Shown here: positions 8,904-15,920 of the stretch, piece by piece
How the letters are laid out: each line of letters opens with the position of its first letter
How positions within the stretch are numbered: the first letter of the stretch is position 1
NCBI GenBank assembly: GCA_042091035.1
Contig: JBELIG010000003.1
Location: forward strand, 1 to 59,720
Length of the DNA: 59,720 bases
Direction of reading: 5' to 3'
Source of the DNA: AM-2324 sp042091035
GTDB taxonomy: Bacteria; Bacteroidota; Bacteroidia; Chitinophagales; Saprospiraceae
Program-made: the position numbers and the translations under genes
Notes under the pieces: generated by a model
Seen by the model: only the letters and a program-made list of their open reading frames with translations
What the model was told of the DNA's origin: nothing
The model's database searches: none

Positions 8904-8941
8904 TGTCTAATGTTTTATAATTCGACTGAAAATTATTCAAA

Positions 8942-9511
8942 TTACTTGGAGATAATCTTGGAAACAAAAATATTTCCTTTAAACTCCTTTCTTAAATTAT
9001 CTAGCTTCTTAGCGATTGTAGCATCGTAAAGCTTATCTGAAGTCTCAATTTTGAAACCACCTATAACCTCTGGATCAACCACCAAATTCAAGTCAATATT
9101 TGATTCTGCTACACCAGCAGATGTCAGTTTAGCCTTAATAGATTGTACTGTAGCATCTGACAATGTACTTGCAGTAGTCAAGTGTACAGTTGAAATCTTA
9201 TTAATTAGTCTGTACTGAACCATAAACTCATTCATGATCTCTGGCAGATACTGCTCACGTCCTTTACGAACTAAGATCTCAAAAAAGTTCATTGTTAACT
9301 CATCAAAAGACTTCTCAAAGATAGCCTTACAGATGGACCACTTCTTCTCAGAATTGATAATAGGACTCTTCAACATAAGGAAGAATTCTCTGTTTTCAAC
9401 TGCAGAATAGAAAGTATCAACATCTTGCTTGATTCTATCTAGCTTATTTCTTTCTGATGCTAAGTCAACTATTGACTTTGCATATCTTGATGCAATTCTT
9501 AAAACTGACAT
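8942..9511 (-). CDS. atpH: ATP synthase F1 delta subunit
   Basis: A 189-residue delta subunit (the OSCP equivalent), which links the top of F1 to the peripheral stalk made of b subunits. The start MSVLRIASRYAKSIVDLA and the C-terminal VVDPEVIGGFKIETSDKLYDATIAKKLDNLRKEF are typical. It lies between atpF and atpA, with gaps of 43 and 38 bases, in the standard order. Its length is at the usual 175-190. Confidence 0.95.
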   Translation of the reverse strand: MSVLRIASRYAKSIVDLASERNKLDRIKQDVDTFYSAVENREFFLMLKSPIINSEKKWSICKAIFEKSFDELTMNFFEILVRKGREQYLPEIMNEFMVQYRLINKISTVHLTTASTLSDATVQSIKAKLTSAGVAESNIDLNLVVDPEVIGGFKIETSDKLYDATIAKKLDNLRKEFKGNIFVSKIISK

Positions 9512-9554
9512 ATCTTTTGACTTTAAGTCTATTTGCTCTTATTGAATGTGATCC

Positions 9555-10073
9555 TTACAGTTTCATATCGTCAACAAGGCTGTTAGCAAACGCTTCCTGC
9601 TCCTTGTCTCCTTTTAACTCTTTCTTGATCACTTGCTCTGCGATATCTAAAGCGATAGTCCCAAGTTGATTTTTCAATTCAACCATTGCCGCTTTGCGTT
9701 GGTTTTCAATCTCAACTTTAGCAGTTTCAACAATTCTTCTTGCTTCTGCTGAAGCTTTATCTTTAGCTTCAGAAATAATAGCTGCCTTGGAATCTTTAGC
9801 CTCTTTGATAATCATTGAACGCTCCTCTTGAGCTTTAGCCAACAACTTATCATTCTCAGCCTTTAGATTAGACATCTCTTCTCTAGCCTTCTTAGCTTCG
9901 TCTAGTGCAGATTGAATATCATCCTCACGCTCCTTAAGTGCGTTTGAAATTGGCTTGAAACCGAATTTACCGATCAAAACCCAGAATAGTACGAAAATAA
10001 TCGTAGTCCATACAATTAAACCTGGCTCAGGTTTAATTACTGAAAAATCTGCTAAAAATAAAATATCAAACAT
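9555..10073 (-). CDS. atpF: ATP synthase Fo b subunit
   Basis: A 172-residue b subunit: one membrane helix at about residues 19-38 (GLIVWTTIIFVLFWVLIGKF), then FKPISNALKEREDDIQSALDEA and a long charged coiled coil rich in Ala, Lys and Glu to the C-terminus. Two copies form the peripheral stalk that stops F1 rotating. It follows atpE after a 93-base gap that contains a very stable 14-bp hairpin (10120-10152). That hairpin could lower b expression relative to the multi-copy c subunit. Confidence 0.95.
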   Translation of the reverse strand: MFDILFLADFSVIKPEPGLIVWTTIIFVLFWVLIGKFGFKPISNALKEREDDIQSALDEAKKAREEMSNLKAENDKLLAKAQEERSMIIKEAKDSKAAIISEAKDKASAEARRIVETAKVEIENQRKAAMVELKNQLGTIALDIAEQVIKKELKGDKEQEAFANSLVDDMKL

Positions 10074-10119
10074 GGTATTAATTATGTCTAAAAGTTGAAC
10101 TCTATTTTAAAAAGTATGA

Positions 10120-10152
10120 TTCTCACGATCAAGCAACCCTTGACCGTGAGAA
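10120..10152 (-). other. intra-operon hairpin between atpE and atpF
   Basis: TTCTCACGATCAAG (10120-10133), loop CAACC, CTTGACCGTGAGAA (10139-10152). In the minus-strand RNA all 14 positions pair, one as G-U. A short T-stretch (CTTTTT) follows some bases later, so it may be a partial terminator or an mRNA-stabilising 3' end for atpBE transcripts. Confidence 0.8.
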
Positions 10153-10166
10153 ATCTTCATTTTTGA

Positions 10167-10373
10167 TTATCCTTCGCTAAGGAAACCAAGAATCATTGCG
10201 ATTAGAGCTGCACCCTCTACTAGAGCGGCAGTCAAAATCATGTTACTTGAGATCTTATCAGCAGCTTCTGGCTGACGAGCGATAGCATCCATCGCTTTAC
10301 CACCAATCTGTCCAATACCGATACCTGCAGCAATAGCAGCAACACCTAATCCTAATGCGGTCAATTTCAGCAT
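10167..10373 (-). CDS. atpE: ATP synthase Fo c subunit
   Basis: I place the start at the ATG at 10373, giving 68 residues (MLKLTALGLGVAAIAAGIGI). The reading frame continues to an ATG at 10409, but the extra 12 residues (MKLYFNKHKFFI) are not c-like. Two hydrophobic helices flank the polar loop R33-Q-P35. The ion-binding carboxylate is E53 in ALVEGAALIAM. The Na+ signature (Gln in helix 1, with Glu-Ser/Thr and Tyr in helix 2) is incomplete, so the ring most likely carries H+. A 39-base gap follows atpB, and a strong hairpin follows this gene. Confidence 0.95.
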   Translation of the reverse strand: MLKLTALGLGVAAIAAGIGIGQIGGKAMDAIARQPEAADKISSNMILTAALVEGAALIAMILGFLSEG

Positions 10374-10412
10374 GATAAAAAATTTATGTTTGTTAAAATA
10401 AAGTTTCAAATA

Positions 10413-11762
10413 TTAATGATGATGTTCCTGAACCGCCGCTCCAATATAAGAAGCAGTAAGCAGAGTAAATACAAATGCTTGTAAAAACGCTACCAACAAT
10501 TCAATGGCCATCATGAACATCGTTAATGGAATCGAAGCACCAATACCAGCACCCGCACCCGCTAGATTTGCACCACTCTCTCCTAGAATAAAGATCAAAC
10601 TCACAAAGGAGATGATTACAATGTGTCCAGCAGTAATGTTTGCAAACAAACGAAGCATAAGTGTAAATGGTTTAATGAATAAACCAAGAATCTCAACCGG
10701 TGTAAGTATCAAAAGTACCCACTTAGGAACTCCTGGCATAACAAATACATGCTTCCAGTAATCCTTATTTCCATTTATATTTACCACAAAAAATGTGAAA
10801 ACAGCCAATACTAAAGTAAATCCTAAGTTACCCGTTACATTACTACTACCTGGGAAGAATGGAATCTGACCCAACAAATTCAAACCTAGGATAAAGAAGA
10901 AAAGAGAAAGTAAAAATGGCATAAATCGCTCATAATTCTTCCCTATAAATGGCTTAGCAACATCGGAGATGATCATAGCTATTATTGGCTCAATCAAACT
11001 CTGAATACCCTTAGGTGCCATACCTCTTCTGGTTTTATAAGACTTAGCTATAGACAAGAACACCCATAGCATAAGAACAAAAACCAAAATCATAGAAATC
11101 ACTTTCTTAGAAATCGAAAAATCCATGAATGAAGTTGTCGTAGAAGCAATATCAAAACCGCCTCCATCAAACAATCCTCCATCAAAAGTAGTCTCGCCCT
11201 CTAATTCAAAACAATTCCCTTCATAATAAACAACAGGATGGTGATCCATCTCTGTAATACAAACCTCAACCTGATCCAATGGAAAACCATGTCCTGCCTT
11301 CACACGCTTGATAACGCCGTGAGCAAGAACATATCCTTTATAGGCAAGATCTCCGTTTCCGTGATTTAGACCAAAAGTCTGACTCGAAAGCTTACTGGAC
11401 ATAAACACATCCAATGAACCTTCATTATTATCATATAATATACATGGAAGCGGAATATAAATATCTCCGACTACATGAAATGCATTCGCATCTCCAATAT
11501 GGTGGTAAGCAGTTGATGTTACATCATATGGTCCTTCTTCGTGGTGTCCACAATCACACGTATCGTGATGTCCTCCATCATGACCACTATGGCCATCATT
11601 TTGATGTGAATGATCAGCGTGATCATCTCCATCGTGAGATACTTCTGTTGATTCGTGTGCGTGAGATCCATGGTCATGATCATGACCTTCGTGAGAGTTC
11701 TGAGCAGTTAGCCCAAAAGTTAGACCGAAAGAAACCGCGATGCCAAGTATAAGTTTACGCAT
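10413..11762 (-). CDS. atpB: ATP synthase Fo a subunit with His-rich periplasmic N-terminus
   Basis: A 449-residue protein, much longer than the ~270-residue E. coli a subunit. Residues 1-20 are a signal peptide ending LTA before Q21. Residues 24-74 contain 16 His and two Cys (DTCDCGHH). A second extramembrane part (about 75-205) precedes the a-subunit core of about five helices. The core shows the essential Arg in LMLRLFANITAGH and ends EHHH. Subunit a forms the proton half-channels against the c ring. The long N-terminal part would lie in the periplasm and may bind Zn, Cu or Ni. It is the first gene of the operon. Confidence 0.95.
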   Translation of the reverse strand: MRKLILGIAVSFGLTFGLTAQNSHEGHDHDHGSHAHESTEVSHDGDDHADHSHQNDGHSGHDGGHHDTCDCGHHEEGPYDVTSTAYHHIGDANAFHVVGDIYIPLPCILYDNNEGSLDVFMSSKLSSQTFGLNHGNGDLAYKGYVLAHGVIKRVKAGHGFPLDQVEVCITEMDHHPVVYYEGNCFELEGETTFDGGLFDGGGFDIASTTTSFMDFSISKKVISMILVFVLMLWVFLSIAKSYKTRRGMAPKGIQSLIEPIIAMIISDVAKPFIGKNYERFMPFLLSLFFFILGLNLLGQIPFFPGSSNVTGNLGFTLVLAVFTFFVVNINGNKDYWKHVFVMPGVPKWVLLILTPVEILGLFIKPFTLMLRLFANITAGHIVIISFVSLIFILGESGANLAGAGAGIGASIPLTMFMMAIELLVAFLQAFVFTLLTASYIGAAVQEHHH

Positions 11763-11814
11763 TTGATCCGATAATTTTTTTTTTGTACGTTTTGTACCTA
11801 TCTAAAAATCGGCT

Positions 11815-11822
11815 CAAAGGTA
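11815..11822 (-). promoter_or_regulatory. candidate -7 promoter element of the atp operon
   Basis: TACCTTTG on the minus strand is an exact TAnnTTTG match, 53 bases before the atpB start. At the -33 distance there is only a T-run (TTTTTTT at 11845-11839), not TTTG. The remaining intergenic sequence to 12034 shows nothing else that I can support. Confidence 0.5.
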
Positions 11823-12034
11823 GTACTTGTATCTCGATAAAAAAAGCTATTGCTGTATTTTTTTACACGGCAAAAAGCAATGAATTCGCTTTGAATCACA
11901 ATAAGTTATCAACAAGCCGCATAAAAACCAACAAAAGACCTTACCGTAGAGTGTTTTTGTTAAATAAATTTGCAAAAAAGAGCTCATTGCAGTTGATTAT
12001 TCCGAGATAGTCCAGTGAATATAAAAGACTAGAA

Positions 12035-15000
12035 TCATGATTCATCAAAGGAGTCTTTGAATTGACTTTCGAAAATACTTATTTCGGATTCCGATTTAAC
12101 TTTCATGCTACACCACTTGCAACTGACGTCACCACAACGTGCCCTGAAATCTTCATTCAATATTTCTTCGTAAGACTTATTGATCAGTAATCGCATCCAT
12201 TCGACCTGATCATTAGTAAACTCTAGTTTATCTGCGTCAAAATCGACTTGGTCAGATTTATTAGAATCTTCCAGATATTCTATCCTAAGTTCAATATTGG
12301 CGTGCTTCAAGAGGCTTGACTCATCCATCAATACCTTATAAAAGAGCATTTGAAACCAATAAACTCCACCATAGTCATCCGGCTTTGCCACCCTAAGCTT
12401 TGAAGTTTTTCGAGACGATTTATAATCAATAATTCTACTAAAGGTATTATCCACTTTATCAAATCGATCCAGTTTACCATAGATCGGAACTGTCTTGTCC
12501 AAGTAGGCCTTTACAGGCAATTCGCCTTTTGATTGTGCTGAGACTCCCTTGGCTGTATAATCCCAAAACGAAGGGAGGATTTCGTTGCCTTTGGAAAGCA
12601 AATCCTCAAATGATTTATCATTTAATAGGTAACGACTTTTTTCAGCGACTTTTGCAAATGTATTCTTTATGAGTTTAGCACTAATTTCTATTTTTTCATC
12701 ACCAACAAAAACCAACAATTGATTTAGTGTCTCATGGGCCACTTGGCCAAAAACTGCATGTACATTTGGGATTGATGTTAAACCAAGAATATATTCAAAA
12801 AAGAACGTTCGCTTACACTCAAGATAAGCCCTTAAGCTACTTGCGCTGAGCTTGAGTTCTTGAATGCGTTGCTTGATCCAGTTCGCATCAAATAATCGAT
12901 TTAGACGAAGATCAAAGCCAAGCATTTCTTGCATCACAAATGCATTTATTTCCTCTTTTGCAACTTGCTTATCAAGAATCGTCAATCCTTGGTCTGCTAC
13001 AATCTCCGAAAGAAACAAACTTAGGGTTTGATTCTTCTCTTTGAGGTTTTTTCCAGCATAAGAAAATATAATCCTCTGCTTAGCTCTTGTCAATGCTACA
13101 TAAAACAGCCTTCTTTTTGCTTCTGTTTTGTAAACCTGATCATTCTGTCGTTCAAAATCAACAACTGCACTTTGCTGATATAGCTCAGCGGGAATTGAAA
13201 ACAAGCCGCCCACTTGCCTTGATTTTTCCCAAGCATCATCCGTGCAGTTAATTAAAAACACATAACTAAACTCAAGGCCTTTAGCACCATGGGCTGTCAA
13301 TAAATTAACCCCATTATCAGCAAATTCAACCTTTATGTAGTCAATACTTAAGCCATTAGAATCCAACTCTTCAAGCGTATCTAATAGCCCTTCTAAATTC
13401 AATGCAGAATCACCTTCTATACTCTCTTTTATAAAGGACCAAAAACTATTTAATACATTAAAGTCCCACTGATTTTCGGGACTATCCAATATGTAATTCA
13501 CCCAATTGGATTGCTGCATAAAACGCATGACAAAACGAAGCAAATGCCCCTCTCTCAAAACTGCTTCTATTTGATCTATCTTTTCAATTGCCAGCAATAG
13601 AAGATCTTGACGAACAAAGGCTTCGGGATGGTCAACAATATATGCTTTCAATCGTATATGAGCCGTATGGCTATCCGCAGCGCTAATAGCCTTATTCAAT
13701 TCGATCAATACCCTAACATCATCCATGTGAACGCCCCAATGCGGGTGAATAAGAATTCGAGGTAAAAGCTCTAAAGCTTTTCTCGGACTATTCAGGCGGT
13801 CATTAAAAAACTCCAACTCAGCTCTGATCTGAATTACATTAGCTTCGGTAAGAACATTAATTTTTCGTTTAGACTGATAGGGGATCTGTTCTTGCTGGAG
13901 CAGCATACGGATGGATTCCCCATACTTATGTTGGGTATAAATAACTGCAATCTCTGCAGGATTTACGCCACTATCAACCAGAGATTTTATCTGGTTAAAA
14001 ACACCGATATTTTCTTGTATCGTATTTGGATACCGATGCACCTGAAGTGCATCTTCATCCCTAGATCGATCATCAAGCGCTGCACTAAGTCGCTTATCCA
14101 GAGCAACCGATTTAATAAGATTTACAGCTCGCTCTTTATTGTGTTCTATTAGTTTAAAGGATGCATCGAGTATCTGTTGATTAGATCTGTAATTCTCTTT
14201 GAGTGCAATAATATCTATGCTATCTTCAAATCTTTTGTACAGATCGATAAGGTTATCAAGTTTTGCACCTTGGAATTCATAGATTGCTTGGTCATCATCT
14301 CCAACCACAAAGAGATTAGGCTTCTCCCAATATCCAGACAATAATTGTAGTAACTTTTCCTGAGCTCCATTGGTATCTTGGTATTCATCGACCAAGAAAT
14401 AGAGATATTTTTCTTGATAAGCACTTAGAAGGTCTTTATTTTCCTTGAATGCTTTTAAGACCCAAAGGATCATATCATCATATTCATACCGCCTGGCTTC
14501 ACGCATCAACTCCATGTATCTCGGATAGCATGAAGATAGGGCAAGGAGGCGTTCCATCTTCTTCGTCTCTTTTTCTATTCGATCGAGTTTGAGATCCCCC
14601 TTTTTGTATGTTCCTGTTTTACGTTTATAAATAAATTCAGGATTACTTTTAAGTCCATCCAGGTACTTATAAACACCACTTCGTACATATTCAAAATCCC
14701 AGCCTTCTTGCTTCATCAGCTTAAAAAGAACAGAGAGTCCTTTTTCATTGACATATCTATAAAGATTATTCTTACGAAGGAGATGGTTTTTATCTAAGCC
14801 ATCAATGATTGAGCGAATAATTTTTATCCGCTCCAATTCTGTTACAGGCTGGAGATCATAATGCCCAAAGAGGGCAGAATGTTCCTGAATCACACCATTA
14901 CAGAAGGAATGAAATGTACTTATAGTGATCCTATGTGCTTCGGGACCTATCCACTCTAACAACCTACTTCTCATAGCGTGTGCCCCGGCGTCTGTATAAG

Positions 15001-15193
15001 TAAGACATAAGATGTGTTCTGCACCGGTATCAGTAGATTTCAATATATGACCGACACGAGCAGCAAGAACATGAGTTTTCCCAGTTCCTGGACCTGCCAA
15101 TAATATCATTGGTCCATCTAGCTTATTAACAGCCTCTTTTTGCTTCTCATTAAGTGCCTCAAGTGCCTTTTGGAATGTTTTTTTTTTACTCAC
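12035..15193 (-). CDS. UvrD/Rep-type helicase fused to a PD-(D/E)XK nuclease domain
   Basis: A 1052-residue SF1A DNA helicase. It shows Walker A G34-P-G-T-G-K39-T40, motif Ia/Ib regions, motif II DEYQDTN, motif III GDDDQAIYEFQGA, motif IV ENYRSNQQI, motif V LTAHGAKGLEFSYVF and motif VI LFYVALTRAKQRI. The C-terminal third carries a RecB-like nuclease: GKLDRFD, then RIIDYKSS. A Cys at YLECKRTF and a C-terminal CGDVSCKWC could hold a 4Fe-4S staple as in AddB/AdnB nucleases. It likely resects or repairs double-strand breaks. Its start overlaps the end of the Crp/Fnr-like gene by 8 bases. It is not a clear AddA or RecB orthologue. Confidence 0.88.
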   Translation of the reverse strand: MSKKKTFQKALEALNEKQKEAVNKLDGPMILLAGPGTGKTHVLAARVGHILKSTDTGAEHILCLTYTDAGAHAMRSRLLEWIGPEAHRITISTFHSFCNGVIQEHSALFGHYDLQPVTELERIKIIRSIIDGLDKNHLLRKNNLYRYVNEKGLSVLFKLMKQEGWDFEYVRSGVYKYLDGLKSNPEFIYKRKTGTYKKGDLKLDRIEKETKKMERLLALSSCYPRYMELMREARRYEYDDMILWVLKAFKENKDLLSAYQEKYLYFLVDEYQDTNGAQEKLLQLLSGYWEKPNLFVVGDDDQAIYEFQGAKLDNLIDLYKRFEDSIDIIALKENYRSNQQILDASFKLIEHNKERAVNLIKSVALDKRLSAALDDRSRDEDALQVHRYPNTIQENIGVFNQIKSLVDSGVNPAEIAVIYTQHKYGESIRMLLQQEQIPYQSKRKINVLTEANVIQIRAELEFFNDRLNSPRKALELLPRILIHPHWGVHMDDVRVLIELNKAISAADSHTAHIRLKAYIVDHPEAFVRQDLLLLAIEKIDQIEAVLREGHLLRFVMRFMQQSNWVNYILDSPENQWDFNVLNSFWSFIKESIEGDSALNLEGLLDTLEELDSNGLSIDYIKVEFADNGVNLLTAHGAKGLEFSYVFLINCTDDAWEKSRQVGGLFSIPAELYQQSAVVDFERQNDQVYKTEAKRRLFYVALTRAKQRIIFSYAGKNLKEKNQTLSLFLSEIVADQGLTILDKQVAKEEINAFVMQEMLGFDLRLNRLFDANWIKQRIQELKLSASSLRAYLECKRTFFFEYILGLTSIPNVHAVFGQVAHETLNQLLVFVGDEKIEISAKLIKNTFAKVAEKSRYLLNDKSFEDLLSKGNEILPSFWDYTAKGVSAQSKGELPVKAYLDKTVPIYGKLDRFDKVDNTFSRIIDYKSSRKTSKLRVAKPDDYGGVYWFQMLFYKVLMDESSLLKHANIELRIEYLEDSNKSDQVDFDADKLEFTNDQVEWMRLLINKSYEEILNEDFRARCGDVSCKWCSMKVKSESEISIFESQFKDSFDES

Positions 15194-15905
15194 TGGTCAT
15201 CATCATAGCCGGATTTAGTTCTGTCCTTAATTGATCTAAATCCCTAAATAAAATTCGTCTTCGATTGAAAGATATAATTTTTTTGGACTTTAGCTCATTC
15301 ATTAGGATAGTAACTTTCTGCCTAGAAGTAAAATTAATACGAGCTATATCTTGGTGAGTAAGATTAATCTTGACTTCCTTCTCAAAGCCGACTGCTCGAC
15401 CTTTTTGATCCGCAAGCATTAAAAGAAACTCGACTACACGAGTTTTGCTATCCTTAAAAATAAGATTTTCAAATCGTTTTTCAAGTTGTATCCTACGTTG
15501 ACCAATCAACATATTGATCATCGAATTCACATGCAGTCGTTCTGCCATCAAACGTTTAAAATCATTCTTTTCAATGGAAAGGACTACAGACTTTTCAAGC
15601 GCTATAGTAGTCTCAAGATAGTAGGCATTAAAGAGCGCTAGCTCTCCAAAAATCTCGCCTTGTGCATATATTTCCTTTATGAATTTTCGCCCAGAAGGAT
15701 AGCTGCATTCTGCTTTGAAGGCTCCAGATTTTACAAAGAAAATTTTATCTGCAAGTTCTGCAACATTATAAAGAATTGCGCCTTTGCCAAGCGTATGCTC
15801 TTCAAACAAGGAATTTTGTATTTGTTCCTTTTCGAAATACGCCAAAAAATTAGTACTCATGTTTTCATTCCAATATCCCATACCGATTATATTTGTTATG
15901 GGCAT
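15186..15905 (-). CDS. Crp/Fnr-family transcriptional regulator
   Basis: A 239-residue cyclic-nucleotide-binding-fold regulator. The N-terminal beta-roll shows FFVKSGAFKAE and GEIFGELALFNA; the Arg-Ser pair that binds cAMP in Crp is replaced (YYLETT), so cAMP is unlikely to be the ligand. The C-terminal HTH is LTHQDIARINFTSRQKVTILMNELK. It has only one obvious Cys, so no Fnr-type Fe-S cluster is expected. The ATG at 15905 follows dnaX by 15 bases; a second in-frame ATG at 15860 (MSTNFLAYF) has a better GGA upstream and may be the true start. The 3' end overlaps the helicase gene, so the three genes are probably one operon. Confidence 0.85.
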   Translation of the reverse strand: MPITNIIGMGYWNENMSTNFLAYFEKEQIQNSLFEEHTLGKGAILYNVAELADKIFFVKSGAFKAECSYPSGRKFIKEIYAQGEIFGELALFNAYYLETTIALEKSVVLSIEKNDFKRLMAERLHVNSMINMLIGQRRIQLEKRFENLIFKDSKTRVVEFLLMLADQKGRAVGFEKEVKINLTHQDIARINFTSRQKVTILMNELKSKKIISFNRRRILFRDLDQLRTELNPAMMMTSE

Positions 15906-15920
15906 CTCTCGATTTAGTGT

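Noticed and set aside
10167..10373. Na+-dependent c ring
   Set aside because: Gln22 in helix 1 is present, but helix 2 reads VEGAAL without the Ser/Thr and Tyr that complete a sodium site.
11783..12010. 75-codon plus-strand frame between atpB and the helicase gene
   Set aside because: No hydrophobic segment, domain or good start context; it overlaps the atp promoter region. A TAAATTTG at 11965-11972 points at no gene and has no -33 element.
15186..15905. cAMP- or Fe-S-sensing Crp/Fnr regulator
   Set aside because: The Arg-Ser pair that binds cAMP is missing and only one Cys is visible, so neither signal is supported.
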